This document shows, in pieces, positions 51,501-63,195 of a stretch of DNA of 64,000 nt. How positions within the stretch are numbered: the first letter of the stretch is position 1; each line of letters begins with the position of its first letter. The DNA is taken from the NCBI RefSeq assembly GCF_020283565.1, contig NC_060059.1:48318572-48382571 (forward strand), read 5' to 3'. The notes under the pieces were generated by a model that saw only the letters and a list, made by a program, of their open reading frames with translations, did not search any database and was not told the origin of the DNA. A program made the position numbers and the translations under genes. This stretch comes from Trifolium pratense (Eukaryota > Streptophyta > Magnoliopsida > Fabales > Fabaceae).

Positions 51501-54381
51501 TATTAGATATATTACTACTTTTTTAATGAATCTAAAAAGTTAATAAGAGACCGAAGTAGTACCAATTTATGTGTTTTGAATGTAGGCTTTTTCTAACATG
51601 AACAAGTGGTTCATGTGGTGCACCATGCACAAGTCTCGAATAACATTATAACGAATACGAATTTTACAAAATCGACCGTTGGATTGAAAGACTATATCAT
51701 ATAGATCATCCATGAAAACTTTTAGAAAAATTGAAAATGATTTGATATGTTATTGAGATCCATCAAAATTAACGGTTTATGAGTTTTATTAAATACCGTT
51801 AATTTTGATGGGTCTCAATAACATATAAGATCATTTTCAATTTTTCTAAAAGTTTTCATGGATGATCTATATAATATAATCTTTTAATCCAACGGTCAAT
51901 TTTATAAAATTTATATTCGTTATAACGTTATCCAAAACTTGTGCATGGTGCACCACATGAACCACTTGAGTTAGACTTGGCCTTGAATGTATATCTTCCA
52001 ACTTCAACCGGAGTATTATATCTAGTCAATTATTAGTTCAACGTTTATTTTTATTTTTGATAAATAATTCAACATTTATTATTAAATTGTGGTTGACTAT
52101 TGAGTACAACTTGTATATAAGTCAAATTGATTCCTCAATTCACGGAAAAGGAGTTTTAATTTTCTCCCAAATTCTCTTTCTCTCTTGATGAAATCATAAT
52201 ATCAAGAGATTAATGTATTTAAATTAAAAAATCAAAAAGCATTTTGTTAAAAAGTCATCCCCACCTTTTTTTTGTGACTTTTTATATTTAAATGATCTAA
52301 ATTCTAAAGACATTTTTTTTAATCCAAATTACCAAAAGTTGTAGATCTGGATCTAAAAAGTACCCCCAAGCCCCAACCAAAATAACACTGACAAGATTAA
52401 AGGGCCACTTCAAGCACATGTGATCTAACATAACATGTCCAAAACAACATAAAAACCACCACGTTTTTTTTTTACTTTTTAAATTATTGTTTTTAACTTT
52501 TAGTTAAGAAGCTACGTGTATCTTTGCATAGATGGTAAATTTGTCCCCATCACGTGTGTCACAGTATCTTAGTAAAAATTGCATTTTATTTAAAGCTTTA
52601 ATCATGCATGTTAGTAATTTAGTAATTCCCTACTAGTTTTGTTTTTTGTTTTTTTTTAACTAGTATTCGGACCCCCGTATTAAGTATATGACTATAAAAA
52701 TAAATATTTTAATATTAAATATTTTTTAATTATCAAATTAGAAGATGCTTAACAAAATAAGAATGAAAATAACTTAACTAATAATATTTATGATTTTTTA
52801 ATATATGTGGCAAACTCTATTATTTCACTACTATATGTGACACGGCATCATTTGGTGCGGCCACAATAATATATCGGATCACAACGGAATTGTATCGGAC
52901 CACTTACGGTGTGAAGTGAATTTTAAAGTTCCGTCACTGCCATATCCTTTGTAATTTCACTTCACACCGCAATATTGCGACGTATAAGGTGATGCATTCC
53001 TCAATCTGAAACCAAACTATCCTCATATCTATATTGTATGGTATATATCCATACATGTGTGAACATCATATATGAAGCATAATGTAATTCTAGAAGAAGG
53101 AAGAAACGAAATTACCAAATGTCCAGCGAGCTTGAACGAGACCAATTTCCGAATTATTGAGAAGAAAAGGGATGGTTTGGCTGAGAAAATCAGGTTGTGG
53201 TTGAAAATCAGCATCAAAGATGGCAACATAATCGCATTGTGTGACATAGCTATGCTTTATTCCCTCCCTTAAAGCTCCTGCTTTGTACCCATTTCTGTTG
53301 TCCCTAACTTCATACTTTATGTTCACACCTTTACTTTCCCATTTACGGCATTCCACTTGCACCAACTCCTGCATTTTTTTTATGTTCACTTTCCATAATC
53401 ATTCATAATCACCTTTAATACAGATTAACCCCATACTAATTAGTCCTATCATTATTATTAACTATTAATAATAAGTGACCTAACCCACTTGGGTTGGCCT
53501 GGTGTTGGTTTGACACCTTGAAGTGTCGTCCTCTCAAAGTCTCATGTTCGATTTTTCCTTGTGCCAATTTCGTTGGATTAGTCCATAAAGAGTTAAAAAA
53601 ACTCTGGCTTTAAATGGGACCTCCGCAAGTGGGCGGTAGGATTGGTCCCCTCGGACTAGTCGATCCTTCAACTAGATACTGAGTTTTCAAAAAAAAAAAA
53701 CTAGATTTTAAAAAATACAGTAGAAGTTGAGTTTGATTGAATTGAAGTTGTACATTTGGAAGGTAGCCAAATTTAGCAAAAATACTAGACTTCTCACTCC
53801 CAACTCAATGGGGTAAAAATTTTCTAATTACTGTGGGTTAGAAAAGAAAAAGAAAACACTAATTTTATAGCATATAGATACCTTAATTGTTGGATCAGTT
53901 GAATCATCAAGAACTTGTATGATGATTCTATCGGAAGGCCATGAGAGTCCACATGCAGCACCAATTGATAGCTGATAAACCTGCATTTCGAATTAGACCC
54001 ATATAAATGTGAAATTAAGAGAGAAAATTGTGCTTTTAAAAAGCTCTACTTGAAGTTAAAAAATCAGCATTGAACATTCACCTCTCCTTCATTGTACATT
54101 GGAATTTGGACAAGAACCATTGGATAATTAGAGTTACCCAATTCAACATCATCCTTAATAGTCTCCCATTTATAACGCTTCTCTGGTTTTCTACCACACA
54201 ACTTCACAAAACAAATGGCAATTCCCATGAAAACTTTCTCAACAAAATCCATCAATAACATGCCTAAGCATAGAAACACTGCCACTTTCAGTATTGGTAC
54301 GACCAAAGCTTCTCTGATATGATTCCAAACAAACTCAAGTTGCATAACAACTCCTCCACTTGCTACTTGAAATGCCTCCAT
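45572..54381 (-). CDS. CslA glucan/mannan synthase, gene C (524 aa, 9 exons)
   Basis: Third tandem glucomannan 4-beta-mannosyltransferase and the one nearest family consensus. Exons: 54082-54381, 53882-53980, 53116-53368, 47916-48026, 47597-47733, 47357-47470, 47075-47274, 46490-46687 and 45572-45734. They total 1575 bp with clean GT/AG borders and phases. It opens [17 protein letters not shown] and ends FVPNT. LDDSTD lies at 124-129, DADF at 185-188, VEDMD at 277-281 and QQHRW at 315-319; NADEC and FFGFNG are intact. Exon 1 has one Asp fewer than gene B (IKDDVELG) and reads NEGE instead of NERE. Intron 3 is 5.1 kb, swollen by a copia remnant, a hAT element and a foldback MITE. Intron 7 holds a Stowaway MITE and intron 2 a SINE. 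It likely acts in the Golgi on mannan backbone synthesis. Confidence 0.92.
46782..47040. mobile_element. Stowaway-like MITE in intron 7 of gene C
   Basis: Perfect inverted ends CTCCCTCCGTCCCAAAAAGA, flanked by TA on each side. 259 bp, non-coding. Genes A and B lack it. Confidence 0.85.
48420..50070 (-). mobile_element. Copia-type retrotransposon remnant in intron 3 of gene C
   Basis: On the minus strand, TGGTATCTAGAGC (a decayed Met-tRNA primer site, about 50055) is followed by a gag start at 50013 or 50031: [20 protein letters not shown], then after disruptions SQDVWDLVS. Further down, two open frames at 49113-49505 ([39 protein letters not shown]) and 48817-49074 are not recognised. No reverse transcriptase was found. 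The block may be a chimera of a gag start and other captured sequence. Confidence 0.5.
50174..51274. mobile_element. Non-autonomous hAT element in intron 3 of gene C
   Basis: Ends TAGGGTTGGGAAC and, inverted, TAGGGTTGGGAAT. ATTGTGCT flanks both sides (50166-50173 and 51275-51282), a perfect 8-bp duplication as made by hAT transposases. Subterminal CAGGCC words occur on both arms. No transposase. Confidence 0.85.
50751..51086. mobile_element. Mutator-like foldback MITE nested in the hAT element
   Basis: Inverted ends GGCAAAATTACA and TGTAATTTTGCC. TAATAATTA flanks both sides (50742-50750 and 51087-51095), a 9-bp duplication typical of Mutator-like elements. The arms contain repeats of TTTGGTCCTTTATCTT. 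Confidence 0.8.
51575..51975. mobile_element. Foldback MITE in intron 3 of gene C
   Basis: Two arms of about 190 bp are almost perfect inverted copies: AAGTGGTTCATGTGGTGCAC at the left pairs with GTGCACCACATGAACCACTT at the right, with centre GTTTTATTAAATACC. It would fold into one long hairpin. Confidence 0.75.
53476..53702 (+). repeat. tRNA-derived SINE in intron 2 of gene C
   Basis: GGGTTGGCCTGGTGTTGG (A-box like) and CATGTTCGATTTT (B-box like) head a unit that ends in a run of 12 A at 53689-53700. Confidence 0.55.
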
Positions 54382-54680
54382 TTTTTTAAAAAGTTAATAA
54401 TTTTGTTTTTGTTTCATGGGTCATGTAAAAGAAGAATGCTGGCTAAGCTAGAAGAATTAACTAAACCTTGCTAGTTGCTATGTTAAGGGAAGAGTGTTAT
54501 TGAAACACTATAGTAGAAGAATTAACTAAAACCTTGCTATATATAAATATATTTGTTACTTTAATATGTTTGGGTGCACACTTGCACTGTGCACATTAAA
54601 TATTAGTTATTCAAGAAACAATATAGGTGGCCAACTTATTGTAGGATCCACTGCATGTGGGTTGGCCGGCCAATGAAAGT
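54382..54680 (-). promoter_or_regulatory. Upstream region of CslA gene C
   Basis: A TATA-like ATTTATATATAG (minus strand, 54537-54548) lies about 160 bp upstream of the ATG. GAAACACTATAGTAGAAG, GCACATTAAATATTA and GCATGTGGG are shared with the flanks of genes A and B, so the promoter was part of the duplicated unit. Confidence 0.45.
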
Positions 54681-55319
54681 AGCCACTTGCAAATGCCATG
54701 TATGTGTAGGGATCTGGATTGCCTACTTTAGCCGTTGTATGCGGTTACACGCAGTAGACGATCCAGACCTTTAATTATGATTGGACATCTGTGATTAAAA
54801 CAGTTTAATATAATTTTTTAACAGAGGATTTGACAGACGATTGTCATTAGTTACCGCGTGGACGTAGTAACTGTGAGAAATTTATTTCCTATTTTTAGGA
54901 TAAATACAGTTGAACTTTCACACAGTTCAACGAATGAGTGTAATTTGACCGATTTGGATTGGTTTTTTGGTGAATTCAATATCCGAAGTAATGAATTTTC
55001 GGTTGGTTTGGTTTTTGGTACTTTTCAAAAATAAATCCGAACAAAACTAATCGATTTGGTTCGGATACATTAATGGGTTTGTAGCGCTTTATTTCTGATG
55101 TATTTCATGCTGTTATTTTTTTCCAATATATAATCTGCTATTATTTTTTAAATCACACGGAACACTTATGTAATCAATTATCATCATTCATAAAATAAAA
55201 GACAATGACATGGTTTTCGAACAGATGTTTCAATTCAAACAAAGCTGACAATAATAAATTCATAGATTTTCAAATACAAAATACAATTCATAAGTCGAGT
55301 TCACCATCAAATTCACTAT

Positions 55320-55320
55320 A

Positions 55321-55379
<59 letters not shown>
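55320..55379. repeat. (AT)n microsatellite
   Basis: About 55-60 bp of TA repeat abutting the foldback element to its right. Confidence 0.9.
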
Positions 55380-55381
<2 letters not shown>

Positions 55382-55770
55382 CAAATGACACCAACTAATT
55401 TGACATCAAATGTTACACCTCTCAATAACGTTTTAACCGATATAAATTTTATAAAATCCACAGTTGGATTGAAAGTTTATATCATATAGATCATTTATGT
55501 AAAACTTTAGAAAAATCCAAAATCATTTGATATGTTATTGAGATACATCAAAGTTAACGGTTTGCGTCTTTTTTTATATGTCGTTAATCTTTATGTGTCG
55601 CAATAGCATATCAAATGATTTTGAATTTGTCTGAAATTTTACACAAATAATCTATATGTTATAAACTTTCAATCCAACGGTGGATTTTATAAAATTTATA
55701 TCGGTTAAAACGTTATTGAGATGTGTAACATTTGGTGTCAAACTAGTTGGTGTCATTTGATCCTGACCCT
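55372..55770. mobile_element. Foldback MITE
   Basis: The arms pair throughout: ATCAAATGACACCAACTAAT at the left with ACTAGTTGGTGTCATTTGAT at the right. Inner arms carry TTGGATTGAAAGTTTATA and its complement. About 395 bp, with (AT)n on both sides. Confidence 0.7.
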
Positions 55771-55785
55771 ATATATATATATATA

Positions 55786-57457
55786 GGGGTTTTCTAACTT
55801 AGACCCTAGTTAGGTCTAAGTTAGCAAGGTGCACCTTTTGAGTTGGACAAAAATACCCATTTTTTTTTTGAAACAATAGAGCAACTGGGGCATGTATGTA
55901 ATTTGCATCATAAAAATACCTTTTTTTTTTTTTTTGAAACAATAGAACAACTATTACATTTTTTAAATTTCTTCCAAATTTCGACCTCATTTTACGTGCG
56001 AATCGAACGCCGATTTCAAAAACTAATACCGGAAACCTTTGTAAAATTGAAAAACGATCAAAATCCATATAAGGAACGTCGAGTTTCGTTGAGTATTGAG
56101 GGAGATCGAACCGGGTCAAAAACCGGGTCGCACGACCCGTTTCTGCATAAAACGGGTTGGAGGGACGATGAACAGGGAGGCTCTATTTTTTTCTTATTTT
56201 TTCATAATAAAATAGTCGATAATATTCTGGAAATTTTGGTATATTGTATGAAATTTTTGGAGACCCGAAACTATTTTTAGTTAATTAAATGAGTAAAAAG
56301 GTAATTAAAAATATTATAATTCCATAAAAAATTTCCAAAATTTTATGTAAAGTACTATGAATTATTTAGAACCCTCTTGTGTACCTCACTCTCCCTAGTT
56401 CAAGTCATGAAATTATTTTCACAAATTCCGCTGATTATTTAAAACCATTTAACAAATAATAATAATAATTTCATAGATTTGTACTCTGAAACCAATTGTT
56501 TTTTTATTTGTTTCTAATAAAATATTAGATAATATTCTGGAACTTTTGGTATATTTTATGAAATTTTTTGAGACCTGAAACTATTTTTCGTTAATTAAAT
56601 GAGATAAAACGGTAATTAAAAACTATTGTTTGCTTCTGAAACCATTTAGCTGGAAGAATGGTTTCAGAGAGTTATACTGTGAAACCATTCTAGCAGTAAA
56701 ATGGTTTCAGAAGCAAACAATTAAAAATCAACTCCCCTGAAACCATTCTATCAGTGAAATGGTTTCAAAGTACAACGCTCTGAAACCATTGTACCTGCTA
56801 AATGGTTTCAGAATGGTTTCAGAAGCAAACAATTAAGAAAGGCTGCCATTAAGAAATTACTCACTGAAACCATTCTACCAGTAAAATGGTTTCAGAGAGT
56901 TATACTGTGAAACCATTCTACCAGCTAAATGGTTTCACAGTATTATATAAAGATAATTAAAGTTAGTGAAAAATTGAGTTTTTTTTTGTGTCCAAATCAA
57001 ACGAACCAAGTCTCTATTTGTAGACAAAAAAAAATTATGAATTTTGGTATAAAAATAAAAAAATAAAAAATTAATTTACAACGAAATAATTGAGTTTAAA
57101 GTATTAAATGAAAAAAAAAACACGCCAACCACCTAGCAGTTGACACGTGTCCTGCTTTTTTAAAATGAAATTTTCTCTCTCCAGGCGCAGATCTAGTGTG
57201 GTGCACGCGCTGGCTTATCATGGAGATGGATGATCTGGACTGTCTGATTGATCCGACAGCCATGATGAGATCATCTCTTGGCCGTCTGATGGCAATCAAC
57301 GGTCTGTAACGGTGGTCCTGCGGTAGGCGCGCGACACTGGATCAGCGCCAATATGTTTTGTTTTTTTTTTAAAAAAAAAAAGAAAGGGTATTTTTGTCAA
57401 ACTCAAAAGGTGCACCTTGCTAATTTAGACCCAACTGGGTCTAAATTAGCAGCCCCC
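55786..57457. mobile_element. Mutator-like non-autonomous element
   Basis: Inverted ends of about 90 bp: GGGG, then ACTTAGACC, GCAAGGTGCACCTTTTGAG and a poly(T)-adjacent AAAAATACCC at the left; the complement at the right. It was inserted into an (AT)n tract, so both flanks read ATATATATA, compatible with a 9-bp duplication. No transposase. The interior includes a block of short palindromes (56625-56945) and a moderately GC-rich stretch at 57170-57350. Confidence 0.65.
56625..56945. repeat. Cluster of short palindromic hairpin units
   Basis: Units of the form GAAACCATTCTACCAG(C)TAAATGGTTTCA recur with small variations about five or six times, in alternation with GAAGCAAACAATTAA. Each unit can fold on itself. 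Confidence 0.75.
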
Positions 57458-57475
57458 ATATATATATATATATGG

Positions 57476-58199
57476 GGAGGGATCAAATTACACCGGTGTA
57501 ACATTTGAGTAATGTTACACTGCTCAATAACGTTTTAAAGAATTCAAATTTTACAAAATTCACCGTTGGATTGAAAGTTTATATCGTATAGATCATCCAT
57601 GTTGAATTTTACAAAACTCTAAAATCGTTTGATATGTTATTGAGACCGATGAAGATTAATGGTTTATGCGTTTTTATTGAATACCGTTAATCATGATCTA
57701 TCTCAAAAACATATCAAACGATTTTAGATTTTTGTAAAATTCAACATATATAATCTATACGATATAGGGTGCGTTTGATTCGTAAATCAGCAAGGACTGG
57801 ACAGAACAGTACAGGACAAAACAAGATAATACAGGACAGGACAAACTTGTACCGAAAAGATATAAGACGATAATAATTTTATATTCGAAAATAAAATGGA
57901 TATTTTCGTATTTTTTATAGTTGTATTGTGGACAAAAAGTTGTCCCGTGGTTTAGTGGGGGACAAAAAATCTTGTTTTTGTCCTGTCCCTTATTACCTAA
58001 TTTGTCCAGTCCAATAACCAATTTCAAATCAATCAGAGTACAACAAAAGTTGTCCTGTCCAGTCCCCTGTTTTTTAGCAAATCAAACGCATCCATAAGCT
58101 TTCAATCCAATGGTGGATTTTGTAAAATTTGTATTCGTTAAAGCGTTATTGAGTGGTGTAACATTACTCAAATGTTACACTGGTGTAATTTGATCTCTC

Positions 58200-58200
<1 letters not shown>
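57476..58200. mobile_element. Foldback MITE (split by a nested MITE)
   Basis: Outer ends GGGAGGGATCAAATTACACC and GGTGTAATTTGATCTCTCCC are inverted. The arms continue inward to 57766 and 58094. Same family as 55372-55770. It sits between two (AT)n tracts. Confidence 0.7.
57768..58094. mobile_element. MITE nested in the foldback element
   Basis: Inverted ends GGGTGCGTTTGATT and GGATGCGTTTGATT (opposite strand), with possible ATA target duplications. Inner CTGTCC/GGACAG pairs. Harbinger-like by ends. Confidence 0.55.

Positions 58201-58201
<1 letters not shown>

Positions 58202-58262
<61 letters not shown>
58202..58262. repeat. (AT)n microsatellite
   Basis: About 60 bp of TA repeat at the right end of the foldback MITE. 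Confidence 0.9.
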
Positions 58263-58265
<3 letters not shown>

Positions 58266-58367
58266 CATAAGTTCAACACCAAATAACAAAGTACAACTAA
58301 AATAATAAAATATCAATTCTTTTCCTACTTGAATCGCCAATTATGCACCATCCCGAAATAACAAATC

Positions 58368-58660
58368 ACTACTAGAAAAAGTTCAAATACAGACGAAATT
58401 TAGAGAATGGATTTATTTTTTCTTTATTAGAGACATAATTAGAGACAAAAAAGAGCAATCAGAGACTGAAATTAAAATATATGTATTAGTGACAGATGGT
58501 TGAGACCGAATATTCCGTCTCTAAATTTGTCTCGTCTCTACATGATTTTTTTTAATTATAAATAAAAAATAGTTGGAGATGAATTTTAGAGACAAACTTT
58601 AGTCGTGTCTAATAATTTTCGTGTCTATATCCGTCTCTAATGAGTTAACTTGTTATTAAA
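58368..58660. repeat. CACTA-like end with GAGAC subterminal repeats
   Basis: CACTACTAGAAAAAG followed by many GAGAC/GTCTC words (ATTAGAGAC, CGTCTCTAA). The matching opposite end was not found, so this is probably a truncated element. 58662-58860 then resembles half of a Stowaway-like MITE. Confidence 0.45.
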
Positions 58661-58920
58661 ATACTTCCTCTGGTTCTTTTTATAAGGAACACTTTGAGAA
58701 AAAAATTTGGTCCTTTTTATAAGAAACTTTGATCAAATTTCAAATGCTTTAAATGTTTAATTTCACTTATGCCCTTATTTATTATGGGAGAATATTAAAA
58801 ATTAGTAAGTAAGTTAATTGAATTAAGAGTAATTAAATAAGGGTATACATTAAATAAATTTCGTCTCCGAGTATTTCTATCCTATTGTCCATCTCTATTA
58901 TATTAACATAATCCTATTTC

Positions 58921-59461
58921 TAGGGATGGCAACGGGCGCCCATGGGTGTGGGTTTGACACTTACCACACCCACACCCGAAATCATCACCCAAACTCAAAG
59001 GTTGTTCGGGTGGCAAAACAACACCCACACCCATTGGATTCGGGTTTTTTCCACCCAAACACAAACCCGCAGCACATTTGAAAATAATTTGCAAATTTAA
59101 GGAATTAAATTCCAATATAGACTTTGAATTAAATTTCAACTAAAATTAAGGTCTTCCAAGGAAATTCAAACATAGACTTTCAAGAAATTACAACATAGAC
59201 TTTCAAGAAATTAAATTACAACTAAAATTTAAGGTCTTCCAAGGAAATTGAGAGAAACTATGAGAGTAATTAGGTAATTATAAAATATTTCATGTGAGTG
59301 TATGGGTTTCGGGTGTGGGTTTGACTGATACCAAACCCACACTCATATTATCGAGTGTCACCCGAACCCAAACTCAAACCCAGTCAAATCGGGTTTCGCC
59401 CGTTGACTTGCGTTTAGATTCGGGTGGGTCTCTCGGGTTTGAGATTTTTTTGTCATCCCTA
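58921..59461. mobile_element. Non-autonomous hAT element
   Basis: Ends TAGGGATGGCAA and, inverted, TAGGGATGACAA. CCTATTTC flanks both sides (58913-58920 and 59462-59469), a perfect 8-bp duplication. Inner GGGTGTGGGTTTGA and its complements pair between the arms. Confidence 0.85.
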
Positions 59462-59649
59462 CCTATTTCATTTTGTGCCAATTATGGTTTTTTCTAAAAA
59501 TAATCTTATTTTGGGTACTTAATTAAAACTATTCATTAAGTCCTACAATATCAAATATATTTATATTATTTTTTCCACCTAATTTCGATTAAAATTTAAA
59601 TATTAATTCATTATCATATAATTAATATTTAAATGAATATGCTATAATT

Positions 59650-60592
59650 AATAGGGTGCTGGGGCACTTTTAGGAAGAATAAATTAAATGGGTCCCACTT
59701 CTTTAACCTTGGTAGAAGTAAAATAATTAAATAAAAAAATATTATATAGCAATTTTTTTTTTTGCGAAAAGTAAACAGTGAACACAGCTTTGTTGAGCCT
59801 TTGCAGAAAAATCATTTCTTTTCTGTTGACAAAAGAGATCGGACGCCGGCAAGTAGATCAGAGCAGTTTGAATGTATGGTCGGTGAAGATTGGTTAGAGA
59901 AGAGATTAAATTGAAAATGGGGAAAAACAGCTTCACCGACGAGCAAGGTGGTTGTCGGCGACATGCACAAACAATGGATTAGCCAGATCCATTGTCAGTC
60001 GGAGCTTATCTGCAAAAAAAATGAACTAATCACCGGAAAACCGGAGAATCGCCGCACCGGAGAGTCATGACTGAGAAAATGGAGAAATAAATGGCTATCA
60101 ACAAGCTTGATGAGTATAATTCAAAAAGAAACAAGCTTGATGAGTTGCTGGAAAATCCTTGCTTCGTTCATAGTTGTTGCCTTGTAAGTGGAATTGGATT
60201 CCATGAATTCAGGAACCATGTAGTCAGGCTGCAGTCAGTAATTTCCAACTGTACGATCAAAATTGAACGGCACAGATCTTATGCAGTTTTATTTTTTAAA
60301 ATAATAAAAAGTCTGACTTAAAAACTTGAACCGTCTGATTTCAATCGGACAGTCCAGATCTTGCTGACTGCATGCAGTCATGATTTTTGACTGCACATGA
60401 TCTGCATCCGTAAGTTGGTATGAAAGGTGGAAAGAGAAAAACAGTACCAGTAAAAAGAAAGAGATGAGCGTTACAGATTCTTTTAATATATTTTAATTAA
60501 CATTTATCTCCATCTCTCTTCAATCAAGGCAAAATAAGTGGAACCCATTCCCTTTTAGTGTTTTTTAAACAGTGCCCCAAGTATTTGCCTAA
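59650..60592. repeat. Possible inverted-repeat element
   Basis: GGGGCACTTTTAGG ... GGGTCCCACTT at the left resembles, inverted, AAGTGGAACCCATTC ... AGTGCCCC at the right. The interior has no supported gene; 60215-60420 holds paired CTGCAGTCA/TGACTGCA words. No target duplication was identified. Confidence 0.4.
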
Positions 60593-60844
60593 TTAAAATT
60601 TAGATCTCTCGCATCAAACCATGCAGACAGTTTTCCCTTGGAATTAGTGTCTTCTTCTTCTTCAAGCGCAATATCTTCTAGAGTAACTTGTGTAGAGAAA
60701 TTTGGCTCAGGTTGTGTTTCAGGAATTCTATCATTGCTACTACCAACTTGAGACATTTACAAATTGGGTGGTCTTGGATACTTAAAAATAAGAATCAAGC
60801 ACCGCCATGGATATTCCCTCTAGCGGCAACAAAATATAAGGATC

Positions 60845-62115
60845 TGTTAGTTAGCCTAAAAATTTAGTTAAGTACCTTGCAATAAAGTTGCTCTTATGTC
60901 ACTTGTCTTCAGATATCAAGGAGTAGTCTAGTCTCCTTGCACTTTCAAGTTAGTTCACTATAATCACTCAAGATTACAATTGCCCAAATACCAAGTTTAG
61001 GACTTCTTGCCCAAGTTCACAAGTTTAGGACTTCCTTGCCCAAACACACCAGTCTAGGACTTTCTTGCTCAAGTACCATGTACAAGAAACTTCAACTAAA
61101 TTAAAACAAATTGCAGAAAGTTTACAATGATTCAATGAACACTTGATATACTATTAGAGGTGTGTACAAAATACAACACATTCAAGACTCTTCTAACACT
61201 ATTCTAAGATACAAAGTTCGTAAGAATTCATAAGTGTTTACACAACTTTTGAATTTGACAGAGTATAAGCGTTTTTCAGAGGCTGGCGAGTCGTGATGAT
61301 GATCTTCAACTTATGCCTCTCTATATATAGGCAGATAGAAATATATTCGTTAAAGATGACCGTTGAGAAGCTTGTTGGACCTTGCAATTTGCTTCTGCAT
61401 AGCCATTGCAATCTGGGTAATAACTACTCCAAGCTTTAATGAGGAGAACTAATGTCTTTACATTCCCGGCAAAAAGACAAATCCTATGACAATGATGTAT
61501 TCCCTCCGGTCCTTTTTATAAGTAACACTTTGAAAAAATCACACAGACCAAGGAAGCACAGTTAACATAGTTATTTTCACTTAATACTTTTATAAATTTA
61601 AATTTATTCCATGTATACCCTTATTTAATTAATATTTATTCAACCAACTTACTTATTTTTAAATTTTATCTCATAATAAATAAGGGCATAAGTGAAATTG
61701 AACATTTAAAACATTTGAAAATTGGTCAAAGTTTCTTATAAAAATGATTAAATTTTTTCCCCAAAATGTTCCCTATAAAAAGGACCGGAGGGAGTACTTT
61801 CTTCCTTCCTCTTTGTCAACTTTGATGTGAACCTCTATAACTCTAAAGTCTGATCTTCCAAAGACAGACTTACTCAGAGTTTGTTGTTCATAGCCTCCGA
61901 AGTTTTTCAACTTCTGAAGCTTAGTAGCCTCTGAACGTCTTCAATGTCTACTACTCAGAGTTGGCTTTCAGCTTCTCTTTTTCTCGTTCAAGTGGATGTA
62001 AATCTTTCATTCCCGCACACTTGAACAAATATCAGTAATACCAATTGTTCTTTTATACTTTGTTATCATCAAAACTATTAGAGAGATATTTAACAAAACC
62101 AATTTTGTTCTAACA
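60845..62115 (-). mobile_element. LTR of a truncated retrotransposon (copia-like)
   Basis: On the minus strand it starts TGTTAGAACAAAATTGG, contains TTTTGATGATAACAAAGTAT as in many plant copia LTRs, and ends GCTAACTAACA. It is interrupted by a MITE (61500-61795). The flanks do not form a target duplication, so it is not a clean solo LTR. A short open frame at about 60594-60758 (MSQVGSSNDRIPE, minus) follows it. Confidence 0.45.
61500..61795. mobile_element. Stowaway-like MITE nested in the LTR
   Basis: Inverted ends TTCCCTCCGGTCCTTTTTAT and CTCCCTCCGGTCCTTTTTAT (opposite strand), flanked by TA. 296 bp; closely related to 41396-41690. Confidence 0.75.
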
Positions 62116-63009
62116 ATGTTGACACTCATTTTTAAATTGAGTGTTTACATAATCTCATAACAAGTATTATACATATGTATTTTTCTGTGATGACTAATCT
62201 CTATTAGGGAACTTAGGAGGCATATAAGGTGGATTCTCTTCTTTATATGCATGAGACATGAATCAAACCCCTAACCACGTTTGAAGGGACAAACCTTTAC
62301 AACTTGGACAATTCATTGTTGGTCAAATATAGTAATTCTTTTTTTTTTTTGCAAGAGTTCAAATATATTAATTCTAACACAACTAAACTATTTTAAATTT
62401 CATAATTTGTAATTTTATAAAAAATAATGTATAAGTATTTGTAGAAATAGTATTAAAAGAAAAAAAAGACAAGTCGACTCAGTTAGCATAATATTGCATT
62501 ATGACCTTGCTTGGATTAGCTTATTTTTGAGCCTATACAAATAGCTTATGTAATTTTTATGTATTATCATAAGTTTGTCAAGTTATTTTATGATAAAATA
62601 GCTTATAAAAATACAATTTTCAGTAGTGTAAACTTTTAAAATAACATAAAACCTAATTTATATTGCATAAACTGTTTGCATAATAAAATAAAAAAATAAG
62701 CCAATCAAAATAGGACCTATGTATATTGAGGCGGGCTTGAAACCACTTATCAACATAAAAAAAAAAAAAAAACCTGAAGTGAAGAAAACAAAAACGCTAA
62801 AAAAGAAGAAAAAAGAAAGTACACCATAAATCCATTTATGGCAATCTCTCTCAACCATAAATGATAGCCACTATATTTAATTTAACGGTAGAAAGAGAAA
62901 CTCCCCTCCATAAATAGAAATACACCATAACAAGTATCATGTTTCTTTTGACATTTTTTTTGTGACATATTAAAATATAAAATTGAGATATATTTATTAT
63001 TAAAAAAAG

Positions 63010-63195
63010 AATTTAATTTATATGCACCGTCAGTGTAAAGTTATTTTACACATGCATTTAATAATATACTGACACATCATGTATGATATTTAAAAACACA
63101 TGATGTGTCACATTCATTAAATGATATGACAATGCATCATTGAATGTATGTGTAAAGAATTTTTACAGCGACAGTGCACAACAATTAAACTCTTA
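63010..63195. mobile_element. Short MITE
   Basis: TTAATTTATATGCACCGTCAGTGTAAAG at the left pairs imperfectly with the complement of TTTTTACAGCGACAGTGCAC at the right; inner ACACATCATG/CATGATGTGT pairs. Confidence 0.5.

Noticed and set aside
53476..53702. A functional tRNA gene
   Set aside because: Box-like motifs are present but no cloverleaf or acceptor stem; the poly(A) end indicates a SINE.
55843..56280. 145-codon open frame
   Set aside because: Lies across the inverted end of a Mutator-like element and consists of poly-Phe runs and AT-rich translation; no domain.
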